A DNA stretch of 64,000 bases from JAJTFW01 sp964534995. GTDB taxonomy: Bacteria > Bacteroidota > Bacteroidia > AKYH767-A > OLB10. Shown piece by piece: positions 45,401-50,999 of the stretch. Both the position numbers and the translations under genes were made by a program. Within the stretch, counting starts at the first letter, position 1; each line of letters begins with the position of its first letter. The stretch lies in NCBI GenBank assembly GCA_964534995.1, contig CAZHSC010000001.1, positions 81,013 through 145,012 of the forward strand, in the 5' to 3' direction. Below the pieces are notes generated by a model. The model was not told the DNA's origin, searched no databases, and saw nothing but the letters and a program-made list of their open reading frames with translations.

Positions 45401-46646
45401 AGTTATTTCCCGGATTTCCATCGCTGATTCCAAATGGATTCCCCAGCGGAGATTCAAAATAAAATCCAGGACCGGTAACATTGCCGGTGGCAGAACTGGT
45501 GATATTTCCGGCATACCAGCTCCAGTTTCCCTGGCCGGAGCAGTCGGCAACCGGCGCCGGGTTAAAAGTACTCATGTCCCAGCCGGCTCCGAAATCAGGA
45601 ACCACGCCGTGCAGCCAGTTGGCAGAAGTTTGATTATAATCGGAAATGGTATAACAAAAAGTAACCACTTGCCCGGCAGGATAACTTCCGTTAACAGGAG
45701 GCGGATTGGCTACCAGGGTGCTTTGAATGACGCATCCTTCACAGTCATAATTGTTCTGAAGCGTTAATGTAAAATCACATTGGTCCGATAGATTGCCGCC
45801 GCTCACCTGCAGGTAATAGGTGCCTGCCGCCAGCCCTCCAAAGGTGGTATTCAATGAACCGTTACTACCTATGGCGCATCCACGCGGAATAAGTCCCGCA
45901 CAGGAAAAACCCTCATAAAGCCCTATGTTGGGGGTGTTGATACCTCCCGAAATGTTAATATTGATACTGGGGCCGGTGATGGAAAAGCGATACCAGACAT
46001 CAGCGGCGGGAGAAGCCATATTTCCGGATGGCTGGCAACCCAACAAGGAAGTATAGGGTGTTTCGGCAGTGGCGCAGAGATTGGTGCTGTTGGTAATGGT
46101 TAATGCGCCGATTCCTCCGGGGCAGGCCGATGGTGCCGGAAGCGGACCGAGGTTAGTGGCGCCCGTACAAGCGTCGTTAACGGGCGCGGGTCCGCCGTTA
46201 CAGGTAGTGGCACAATTGGCGGTAGGACAATTTACGCAGGAAATAGTGGCCGCCCAGCCGATATCGTTAAAGACCCCATCGGAAGTGAAAACAACCGTGA
46301 GGCATCCGCTGTTGGCGGTGATGAGTCCGGGACTTGTGTTGCCGGTATAGGTACCAATGACGGGCGACGCGGTATTGGGCCCGTCATAAAGCGTCATCTC
46401 GTCAAAATTCGTTTCAATATTAAAACTTGTGAACATGAGCCGGATGCAGTTGCCGGGAACTGATGAACAAAATGTCATAGTGTAATTCTGGTTGTTGCCG
46501 TAATTCCCGGCATTGCCACCACTGTCGTAAAAGGTTCCTCCGCAGGTATTCACCGTTGTATTTCCCATGGTATATACCTGCGCCCATGCCCCTGCAGTAA
46601 TGAAGGAGCATAGTATCGTAATTAAAAGTATACGTTTTCTTAGCAT
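36447..46646 (-). CDS. Giant SprB-repeat adhesin with gliding-motility-type (T9SS type B) C-terminus
   Basis: A 3399-residue protein in one unbroken frame. In order: signal peptide (ITILCSFITAGAWAQ); a CUB domain (about 22-138; NTCGGTFYDSGGNAG, FNIETNFDEMTLYDG); a PPC-like beta domain (153-300; ADVWYRFSIT, GLAAGTYYLQVSGG); a conserved Bacteroidota domain (306-485; GQVVTFCYTISDYNQ, DWTFCWTIS); about 33 SprB repeats of about 76 residues (487-2985); Ig-like domains (about 2990-3150); two PKD domains (VYSWDFGDNS, AHWDFGDGT); and a T9SS type B domain (about 3308-3399; YVPNGFTPNGDGDNESFTG, IYDRWGKLVFQS). SprB of Flavobacterium johnsoniae is a mobile surface adhesin in gliding; this protein is its modular relative and should be exported by T9SS and displayed as a long fibre. 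The ATG at 46646 precedes the signal peptide. An inverted repeat lies 32 bases before it. Confidence 0.92.
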   Translation of the reverse strand: MLRKRILLITILCSFITAGAWAQVYTMGNTTVNTCGGTFYDSGGNAGNYGNNQNYTMTFCSSVPGNCIRLMFTSFNIETNFDEMTLYDGPNTASPVIGTYTGNTSPGLITANSGCLTVVFTSDGVFNDIGWAATISCVNCPTANCATTCNGGPAPVNDACTGATNLGPLPAPSACPGGIGALTITNSTNLCATAETPYTSLLGCQPSGNMASPAADVWYRFSITGPSININISGGINTPNIGLYEGFSCAGLIPRGCAIGSNGSLNTTFGGLAAGTYYLQVSGGNLSDQCDFTLTLQNNYDCEGCVIQSTLVANPPPVNGSYPAGQVVTFCYTISDYNQTSANWLHGVVPDFGAGWDMSTFNPAPVADCSGQGNWSWYAGNITSSATGNVTGPGFYFESPLGNPFGISDGNPGNNFGDNNSTNNCDWTFCWTISTLPPSACVQGTSLNININTLGDGESGSWGSLACTQDPVTNFFATLSCCEAPAVNVTSPLCQGVTNGSASAQGMGDSPWDYVWSDASGTVLLTQNNIAGSSSINNLAPGTYTVSVTDNTGCTATSAFVVATPPSFSAVMNTTDLSCNGNMSGAAQVIVNGGTPGYTYSWSPAGTGSNPTNLAAGNYTVTVTDGSGCTTTVTATIAEPALINANISSKTNVTCNGGQDGAVTVSTTGGTAPYSYSWSNGAAGASISGLSAGAYTVTVTDNHGCTGFMTVAITEPTAIVLSFSSAPSSCGNANGSATVNAIGGTPGYTYQWSPSGGSSATASNLVAGGYNVTVTDSRGCTAIGNAIVTNSSGPTASITTSSDVSCFGGNDGSATVSVSGGTAPLSYSWSPAGGNTVNAQNLTAGNYTVTVTDGSGCTSSAAVIITEPVQLVINITANTPVSCSNENDGSLTAQANGGVPPYSYLWSGGSVNATDHNLLPGTYTVTVTDANGCTATTSATVGAPPVLQVSPVNTAAASCNGTADGSATVQAAGGTPVYTYVWSNGTAGNAASGLAAGTYTVTATDANGCTSVTNVVITAPSPLVLNMSSTGTTCGSTNGTASVVVNGGTGPYTYNWNPNGGNASVATNLPSGNFSVVVTDANGCIAIGNASVPSADGPILTLDNSVMVTCPGGTDGSIDISVNGGTLPYTYTWSNGAPGTQISNLAAGIYTLTVTDDNNCSAALSVNITQPAAFSFTMTPVDAHCGQADGSISAQVTGGTAPYSWQWSGSASVTNQLNAAVAGSYTVTVTDANGCTSATQATIADEPAPVLSLNNLQDASCAGAADGRIRVNIAGGTPPFTYIWSNGVTGNFNNNISAGTYTVTVTDDFGCTATFQATVNEPAPLVLATSSTSATCGSSNGSAGVVVNGGTPNYQYTWIPSGGMGANANGLAAGAYTVVVTDNEGCTEQANVTVPSSNGPSVAVLLSTDVSCNGGSDGDLTIAVNGGQAPYNYQWSSGGSGTTGSNLSTGNYTVTVTDANNCTSTVTAVINEPAALVLVGNTITAHCGQPDGSAEVIINGGIPGYSYSWSTGTSVNSTISAMPAGSYTVTVTDANGCTAQTVLSIADAAGPSLNIASLTDASCSGGADGSIGVSTLNGTAPFSYVWSNGTTAAVNPNLAAGTYTVTVTDNSGCTSDLQVTVNEPPAIQLAFSTTIATCGNSNGSAEVTPAGGSSPYSYLWSNGIVNGLASGLSAGIYTVTVTDAGGCSASGNTIINSAGGPALAAGPVTDVSCNGFANGTAAVIVVSGNGPFTFDWLPYGGTTATATGLAPGNYKVSVTDINGCSTALNFDITEPDPLVVNNLTTPAFCNGGNTGTADIDAQGGTAPYTFDWNPGGILPANRINLQAGNYDVTVTDNKGCTAITTAIVGEPAALNGTMNPVDASCYGGSDGSVSIIANGGTAPYTFLWSGGSSGSQLASLASGTYTVTISDNNGCTQVESIAVGEAPAINLQLSVTDATCGNANGSAQVNGNGGTGILSYQWSTGASGNAISNLSAGAYTVVATDANGCTQTGTSAVADMGGPVVGLLSMSDALCNGSSDGTAEVSISSGNGPFNYQWLPAGGNAAQATGLNAGAYSVNVTDVNGCVSSMNVNIGEPSALTLQLSSVQATCGNANGSATVSVSGGSGAYQYAWSNGDINATANAVPAGNYDVTVSDANGCTATASIAVTQPSSLSLQSSSTAASCFNGTDGDAAVSVNGGSAPYTYLWSNGEITAQINNVAAATYTVTVTDLNGCSFIDMVNVSQAPAINLQTITTDATCGGSNGSAQVNANGGTGVLTYLWSGGQTTATLNGLSSGSYTITATDANGCTATAVANVSNLGGPQATVLNQTNAGCSGGNDGSAEISVSSGNGPFSYQWQPTGGNGTLANALSAGNYTVVITDINGCVGNVNIIISEPDPLNILLNPVSSTCGNSNGSISATTNGGTGNYQYAWSNGSTGSASIAGLPAGNYSLVVTDANGCTATTGANVSNAGGPQLAVNNVTPASCYGFADGSASIAVNSGNGPFSYSWNPAGGSNANAAGLGAGNYTVTVTDINGCTGQQSIIILEPAALSLQLSSSPTQCNAANGSAQVQASGGVGNYSYQWNMGATGSLAGGLHSGTYTVTVSDGNGCSASSPVIVGGLPGPAISNVNTTDAHCYGEANGSAQVQFNNGAAPYILSWSNGSSGNSINGLSAGNYTVTVTDNFGCSDARAFAIQEPSPLVLNATALNMVSCYGGNNGNAEAVVSGGIAPYTYAWSNGATGAQVGGLTAGSYSVSITDLNGCTSLQSTIISEPPALVSTQAALTMVSCFGGTNGAAAFSVTGGTAPYQYNWSNGSATPAVNGLSAGSYMLTITDNNGCNTSSGVTITQPAALAFNTPVVTHVLCFNGNNGEISVSNYGGVAPYSYQWSNGGTNNSLNNLVAGSYTVTVSDANACTHSRVVLVSQPDAISIQSTVNPIPCFGMSTAAITVITSGGVAPYVYAWNTGSVSNSISSLPTGIYSVSITDAHNCTFDTVYTITQPTALQASVVFPDTICIGQAAQLSATVSGGTPSYSYQWSTSDTSSSISVNPAFTSNYGLTVTDANGCDRVISTIPVPVYPALSLSISASEDSICEGESTVLTAYAGGGNGGPYTYTWNANPLPGNTFTSTPDSSFLYMVSVSDACTVTEPQAQQYVVVHPLPLVNFTPLKAEGCNPVTVQFVSTTQTTSGSVYSWDFGDNSQAAGGSVSHTYTQDGSYDVYLHVIDKYGCENALTQNNVVTVYPLPVAFFNSDPQEVSILHPIVQFINGSTGAISAHWDFGDGTANTYDWSPEHIFGDTGRYKVELIAISNEGCVDTFYNEIIVKGETTFYVPNGFTPNGDGDNESFTGYGIGVERADFFIYDRWGKLVFQSNSLEKGWNGRYQNNGDECPEGTYVYLFKIFNGLPAPQEYSGRVTLVR
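37690..45190 (-). repeat. Array of about 33 SprB repeats inside the adhesin gene
   Basis: Tandem, in-frame repeats with a period of about 228 bases. Each starts with a Cys-containing motif (SC-(N/Y/F)-GG-x-DGS or TCG-x-x-NGS), continues with GGTAPYTYxWSNG and LxAGxYTVTVTD, and ends with NGC. Each unit thus has two Cys, able to form one disulfide. The DNA encoding YTVTVTD is close to identical in many units, for example GTTACCGTTACGGTATA-like copies throughout. The units differ enough elsewhere that the array is old rather than freshly expanded. Confidence 0.9.
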
Positions 46647-47043
46647 CGTAAACGTTAGTATGCCTGAATGGCAATGGCACCGTAATTAATTTTTTTATTA
46701 CGGTGAAAGCCTGTTGGTTTTGGTTGGTTCTGTGTACCGGACATCCGGCAGGTAAATGTACCTAATTTCTTTGATTAACTATTAGGCCGGCGGCATGAAT
46801 TTATAAGTGAACAGGCGTTATTTCCGGGCAGACGAAAAAGGACTGGACGAAGTGGTTTCATCCGGAAAGGGCAGGGTACGCCGGGCATAGGTTCGTACCT
46901 AAGGAAGATTAGCAGGGAAAGCCGGGTGCTATTGATCTTTAAATCTTCCCCGTTGGAGTGGCTGCACACCCGCTTTTTGGCATTATTTCAAGAAAGACTT
47001 GACTTTTATAAATACATAACCCTTAAATAAATGAAAAAAGGAG
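46647..47043. other. Intergenic region upstream of the giant adhesin gene
   Basis: This gap of 397 bases lies between the adhesin start and the gpsA stop codon. It holds the inverted repeat at 46678-46705 and a one-mismatch -7 box on the reverse strand (TACATTTA, 46753-46760). A reverse-strand frame of 64 codons (46775-46969) has no recognisable product. I see no other gene. A long regulatory leader or promoter region for the adhesin is the likely content. Confidence 0.45.
46678..46705 (-). promoter_or_regulatory. Perfect 9-bp inverted repeat before the adhesin start codon
   Basis: CACCGTAAT (46678-46686) and ATTACGGTG (46697-46705) are separated by 10 A/T-only bases. It ends 32 bases upstream of the adhesin ATG, in the leader or promoter. 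It may be an operator for a dimeric regulator or an RNA hairpin. Confidence 0.55.
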
Positions 47044-48033
47044 TCAGGTCAGCTTTTCCGTAAGCAATTTCATTTCAAGACGGGCGGATATTTTTTCATA
47101 CAGGATGCGGTAAACGGCGGAACAAATGGGCAGGTCGACCTGCAGTTTTTTATTGATTTCATGAATACTGGCTACGGCATAATAACCTTCCGCGATCATA
47201 TTCATTTCCATCTGTGCGCTTTTTACCGAATATCCCTTGCCAATCATTGAGCCGAAAGTACGGTTGCGGCTGAATTGGGAATAGGCCGTTACCAGCAGGT
47301 CTCCAAGATAGGCGCTGTCATTAATATCGCGGCGGATAGGGTAAATGGCGTCGGCAAAGCGCTTGATTTCACGGATGGCGTTTGAAATCAGCACTGCCTG
47401 AAAGTTGTCTCCATAGCCAAGTCCATGGCATATACCGCTGGCTACGGCCATTATGTTTTTGAGGACAGCGGCGTATTCTGTTCCGATGATATCATCCGAC
47501 TCAATAGTTCGTATGTACCTACACGTTAGCAGGGAAGCCATTTTTGAGGCATTGATGGGGTCAGGGCAGGCCACTGTGAGGTAACTCAGTTTTTCCAGGG
47601 CTACCTCTTCAGCATGGCAGGGCCCAGTAATAACTCCCACCCGCTCATAGGGTACGCCGGCTACCTTGTGCATGTAATCACCCACGATGAGATGGTGCCT
47701 CGGAACGATACCTTTGATCGCGGAAAAAACAATTTTATCCCGGAATATAGCAGGGTCCAGTGTGGAAAGCGCGCTCTCCAGGAATGCCGCAGGGATGGCC
47801 AACAGAATGATGTCGGACTGCTTCACAGCCTCTTCTAAATCCGATCCCGGCCTTACGATTTCGGGGTCAATGCTTACGTCGCTGAGATAATTGGGATTAT
47901 GGCCGTACTGATTAATAAAAGAGATGGTTTCCGGATTACGCATCCACCAGTGTATCGCTCCGGCATTGTTGCTGAGAATTTTCACCAGCGCCGTAGCCCA
48001 GCTGCCACCGCCAACCACACTAATTGATTGCAT
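47044..48033 (-). CDS. gpsA: NAD(P)H-dependent glycerol-3-phosphate dehydrogenase
   Basis: A 329-residue cytosolic enzyme of standard length. It has the Rossmann motif VVGGGSWATALVKIL, LAIPAAFLESAL, FSAIKGIVP, VITGPCHAEEVAL and the catalytic lysine in AAVLKNIMAVASGIC (Lys192), followed by GLGYGDNFQAVLI and the C-terminal helical domain (LGDLLVTAYSQFSRNRTFG). It reduces dihydroxyacetone phosphate to sn-glycerol 3-phosphate for phospholipid synthesis. Its 5' end lies next to the divergent SRPBCC-GyrI gene (about 145 bases between the chosen starts). Confidence 0.95.
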   Translation of the reverse strand: MQSISVVGGGSWATALVKILSNNAGAIHWWMRNPETISFINQYGHNPNYLSDVSIDPEIVRPGSDLEEAVKQSDIILLAIPAAFLESALSTLDPAIFRDKIVFSAIKGIVPRHHLIVGDYMHKVAGVPYERVGVITGPCHAEEVALEKLSYLTVACPDPINASKMASLLTCRYIRTIESDDIIGTEYAAVLKNIMAVASGICHGLGYGDNFQAVLISNAIREIKRFADAIYPIRRDINDSAYLGDLLVTAYSQFSRNRTFGSMIGKGYSVKSAQMEMNMIAEGYYAVASIHEINKKLQVDLPICSAVYRILYEKISARLEMKLLTEKLT

Positions 48034-48177
48034 CCAACGAAAATAAAGAAATTCGGGCTTCCGGTCATTTCACCACAAAAGGGATTAAATCCCTCTCCTG
48101 CCGTAAATTACCTGCCTTTCATGGCTTTTGCAGAAATAATGGCTACTTTCAACCTTCAAATCAAAAAATTATTTCTC

Positions 48178-49182
48178 ATGAAAGTTCTTAAGAAAATCCT
48201 TATTGTACTGCTTGTTCTTATTGTGGTTGCAGCAGTAATCGGCTGGATGATGCCTTCAGCATTGCACGTTGAAAGAAGCCTGACCATGACGGCTCCGGTA
48301 GAAAATATTTATGACCAGGTGAACACCATGAAAAACTGGGAAGCGTGGAGCCCCTGGAGAAAAATGGATCCGGAAATGAAAGTTACTTATAATGAAATAC
48401 CCTCCGGGCCGGGCGCCAGCTACAGCTGGGTGGGGCCTAAGTCAGGGGAAGGTACCTTAACTGTAACCGATGCGAAGCCCAATGAACTTATTATGATGAC
48501 GCTTGACTTTAAAGGTCAGGGTCAGTCTTCCAGCGGATTCCGTTTTGAACCGGAAGGCAATGGAACCAATGTGACCTGGTTTTTTGACAGCGACATAGGC
48601 AACAACCCTTTTACACGATTGTTCTGGAAAATCAGTTCCGGTTTAATGACGGATGCTTTTGACCAGGGGCTGAGCGGCATCAGTGAAATGGCCAATAAAG
48701 CACCGGCTCCAACGTCCAAAACCGCTTTGGCAGTGGAGGTAAGGGCCATGCCTGCAATGGAGTATCTCTTTATTCATGATTCTGCAAGCGTTGCCACCAT
48801 TGGTATGAAGCTGGGAATGAACTATGGAAGGATCATGGAAGAGATGAAAAAGCAGGGACTGGAACAGCAGGGCGCGCCCTTCGCGATTTATTATACAGAA
48901 TCTGTAACGAATTGGGAAATGGATGTTTGCATACCTGTAAACAAGGCGGGCAAATCCAGCGGGGATATTAAAGCAGCTTCTTATGCCGGTGGCAATATGG
49001 TGGTCGCGTCTCACTATGGTGCCTATGAGAACACGCCGGCCGGTCATGAAGCCGCCGCTAAGTTTATGGAGAGTAATAACAAAAAATCCATCGGTCCTCC
49101 CTGGGAACGCTATGTAACGGACCCCATGCTTGAAAAGGATACCGCAAAGTGGCTCACCGAGATTTGCTATCCTGTGGAATAA
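48178..49182 (+). CDS. Membrane-anchored SRPBCC domain fused to GyrI-like effector-binding domain
   Basis: A 334-residue protein from the ATG at 48178; the frame is open 50 codons further upstream, but that part overlaps the gpsA start and lacks domain sense. Residues 1-25 are a single TM (KILIVLLVLIVVAAVIGWMM). Residues 30-175 form an SRPBCC/polyketide-cyclase-like lipid-binding fold (VERSLTMTAPVENIYDQVNT, WEAWSPWRKMDPEM, GPGASYSWVGPKSGEG). The C-terminal 150 residues form a GyrI-like (AraC effector-binding) domain (VEVRAMPAMEYLFIHDS, APFAIYYTE, VASHYGAYENTPAGHEA, ICYPVE). This combination occurs across Bacteroidota; it binds small hydrophobic ligands and has no assigned reaction. A terminator follows. 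Confidence 0.82.
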   Translation: MKVLKKILIVLLVLIVVAAVIGWMMPSALHVERSLTMTAPVENIYDQVNTMKNWEAWSPWRKMDPEMKVTYNEIPSGPGASYSWVGPKSGEGTLTVTDAKPNELIMMTLDFKGQGQSSSGFRFEPEGNGTNVTWFFDSDIGNNPFTRLFWKISSGLMTDAFDQGLSGISEMANKAPAPTSKTALAVEVRAMPAMEYLFIHDSASVATIGMKLGMNYGRIMEEMKKQGLEQQGAPFAIYYTESVTNWEMDVCIPVNKAGKSSGDIKAASYAGGNMVVASHYGAYENTPAGHEAAAKFMESNNKKSIGPPWERYVTDPMLEKDTAKWLTEICYPVE

Positions 49183-49219
49183 GCCTTTTCCCGGAACATC
49201 CGTAAACACAGTTATAAAT

Positions 49220-49258
49220 GAAAGAGGCTGCAGGGTATCCCCGGCAGCCTCTTTCTTG
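49220..49258. terminator. Bidirectional terminator between the GyrI-fusion and tatA genes
   Basis: The perfect 12-bp stem GAAAGAGGCTGC (49220-49231) / GCAGCCTCTTTC (49244-49255) lies between two convergent genes. Confidence 0.85.
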
Positions 49259-49271
49259 TAAGTATATGCGT

Positions 49272-49478
49272 TTACTTCTTTTCTTCTATTTTCCTGGATT
49301 CGTCGTCCCCGGCTACTCCTTTTGAAGCATCTTTAAATTCTTTGATTCCTTTACCAAGGCCCTTGGCCAGGTCGGGAATACGCTTGGCGCCGAAAAACAA
49401 AAGAAGCACCGCGATAATTAAAATAATTTCTGTTGTTCCCATGCCGCCAAGAAATCCAAGTATGATGGTTGAATTCAT
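49272..49478 (-). CDS. tatA: Twin-arginine translocase subunit TatA/TatE
   Basis: A 68-residue protein from the ATG at 49478. It has a short N-terminal TM (GTTEIILIIAVLLLFFG), the hinge AKRIPDLAKGLGKGIKEFKD forming the amphipathic helix, and a short charged tail (ESRKIEEKK). TatA oligomers form the pore that passes folded proteins with RR signals, such as the superoxide dismutase encoded at 27.4-28.1 kb. An upstream in-frame start at 49517 is rejected because a perfect -7 box sits inside that extension. tatC is not in this window. Confidence 0.93.
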   Translation of the reverse strand: MNSTIILGFLGGMGTTEIILIIAVLLLFFGAKRIPDLAKGLGKGIKEFKDASKGVAGDDESRKIEEKK

Positions 49479-49496
49479 TTTCAATTTATTGTCAAG

Positions 49497-49504
49497 CAAA
49501 GATA
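49497..49504 (-). promoter_or_regulatory. -7 box of tatA
   Basis: The reverse strand reads TATCTTTG, a perfect TAnnTTTG, 18 bases before the ATG at 49478. The -33 region is weak. Confidence 0.55.
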
Positions 49505-49624
49505 GGGTTTTTTCCATGAAAAGCGGTGAAGATTAAAACATGCCCCAAAGCTAAATGGATTAAAATCAATTAAATAACAGGAAAGAATCTTTACCTGGAA
49601 GTCACCTGACCTGTAATTTTAAAG

Positions 49625-49666
49625 AATAAAAAAGCGCCGAGTACCCAAACCGAAGTATTCAGCGCT
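49625..49666 (-). terminator. Terminator after the 49775-50878 gene
   Basis: On the reverse strand AGCGCTGAATAC and GTACTCGGCGCT form a 12-bp stem with one mismatch and one G-U pair (49633-49666), followed by a T-rich run (49625-49632). Confidence 0.75.
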
Positions 49667-49774
49667 GTAAAATGGTAGTGTGATCCGTATACCCAAACGG
49701 TAATGAGCGGCCATTTTCAAAACAAAAGTCGGGAGATGGTTTCAGGAAATCAATCACCATTTTGGGTGATATTG

Positions 49775-50878
49775 CTATCGCATCAAACAACCGATATTGG
49801 CCACCGGAATAAGATTCACAAATTTCAGATCATTGTTATAAACGGTACGAAGTGAAAAGCCCAGCAGTACATTATTGTTCAGTTTCAGGTCGCCGCCATA
49901 TGCAAAGATGAATCCTTCATTGATAATTTTTACCGTTTCCTGAAATTCATTCAGTTGTTTATCCTCCGTTTTTTCATACATGGCCTCCGTAAAAAAGCGG
50001 AACTTATTACTTCCGTAGCGGAAGTTAATACCATAAAGTTGTCCATTTTGTGTGTCGGTGATTTTCTGATAGCGTACCATCCCGCTGAAGAAAACCTTTT
50101 TCCCTGCACCGACTCCGCCGGTGATCCAGACGCCGTAACCTCTCCTCGACAATTCGAGACTGTCGAGGCTTTGGTTGATATAACTATAGGACTGTCCGAA
50201 GGCCAGGTCGACACAGGCGGAGTTCCAGTAACTCCTCAGGTACATTTCACGCAGCTCCTTCATCCTGGCCCGGGTGTTGGCGCGCATACTGATGATCTGG
50301 GTTTCTGTGTTCAGCACCTGGTTTTCGGTTTGAATACGCTGGTATACATCCGTGATGGTATCCAGCCCTTTCTTAAGGTCTTCCAGTTGTTGCCGCAGGG
50401 AGTTTTCCTGAGACATCACCTCCTGCAAACCCTGGCTCATGTAACTTGAATCCATCAGCGGGTCGCGGCTGCGGAATAAATTTATTTTAAAAGCGTAGGC
50501 TACTATACGTACTGTATCCAGTTGCAGGGTGCCCAGCGAAACACTTAAGGTAGATAATTGCCGCATAAATGCGCCGGCTTTCCGGTAGGCGGTGAGTTCA
50601 GGCCGATCGTACCCAAAAAGCCATATAGGCTGTGCTTCTACAGATATATTCGGGCTGAGGCGGTAGGACCTGAAGGACCAGTCCACTTTAAAATCACGTA
50701 TTACACCCGGCATGGAAACCAGGGAAGGATCGGCTCCCATCAGCGCGAACGCCGGCGAAACCGGCACGGCGAATTCGGTGGCCTTAATTTCTTCCTTTGC
50801 AGGCTCCTGCGCAAATGTATTTCCCATAAATAGAATAACCAGTAATAATACCAGGGGGATGATCTTTTTTATTGTCAT
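49775..50878 (-). CDS. Unrecognised exported envelope protein, 367 residues
   Basis: The start is the ATG at 50878, which begins a clean signal peptide (IIPLVLLLVILFMGNTFAQE); the frame is open 86 codons further but without domain character and overlapping the divergent kinase start. Residues 25-150 are beta-prone (FKVDWSFRSYRLSPNISVEA). The middle has a Gln/Glu-rich helical stretch (about 170-235; SQENSLRQQLEDLKKGLDTI). The end has alternating aromatic strands (LYGINFRYGSNKFRFFTEAM, FIFAYGGDLKLNNNVLLGFS) suggesting an outer-membrane beta-barrel closure. I recognise no family. It is divergent from the two-component pair at 51.0-53.7 kb. Confidence 0.6.
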   Translation of the reverse strand: MTIKKIIPLVLLLVILFMGNTFAQEPAKEEIKATEFAVPVSPAFALMGADPSLVSMPGVIRDFKVDWSFRSYRLSPNISVEAQPIWLFGYDRPELTAYRKAGAFMRQLSTLSVSLGTLQLDTVRIVAYAFKINLFRSRDPLMDSSYMSQGLQEVMSQENSLRQQLEDLKKGLDTITDVYQRIQTENQVLNTETQIISMRANTRARMKELREMYLRSYWNSACVDLAFGQSYSYINQSLDSLELSRRGYGVWITGGVGAGKKVFFSGMVRYQKITDTQNGQLYGINFRYGSNKFRFFTEAMYEKTEDKQLNEFQETVKIINEGFIFAYGGDLKLNNNVLLGFSLRTVYNNDLKFVNLIPVANIGCLMR

Positions 50879-50999
50879 AGTATTTACCGGATGTAAAGGG
50901 ATTTTCCTGGTCTCAAAAATGATAAAATTGACACGGAGAAAAAATCCCCTAAAAGGAGGATTTCGCCAATTATATATTTTGCAGTACTTTAGTTTTTCT

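Noticed and set aside
36825..46350. Many open frames of 60-200 codons on the plus strand and in other frames across the adhesin gene
   Set aside because: They are antisense or out-of-frame shadows of the repeated, G+C-biased SprB coding sequence and have no domain character.
46775..46969. A 64-codon reverse-strand frame upstream of the adhesin gene
   Set aside because: There is no signal peptide, domain or start context; it is rich in Arg and Pro as expected from chance translation.
49479..49517. A longer TatA start at 49517
   Set aside because: A perfect promoter -7 box lies inside the extension and TatA proteins begin directly with the TM segment.
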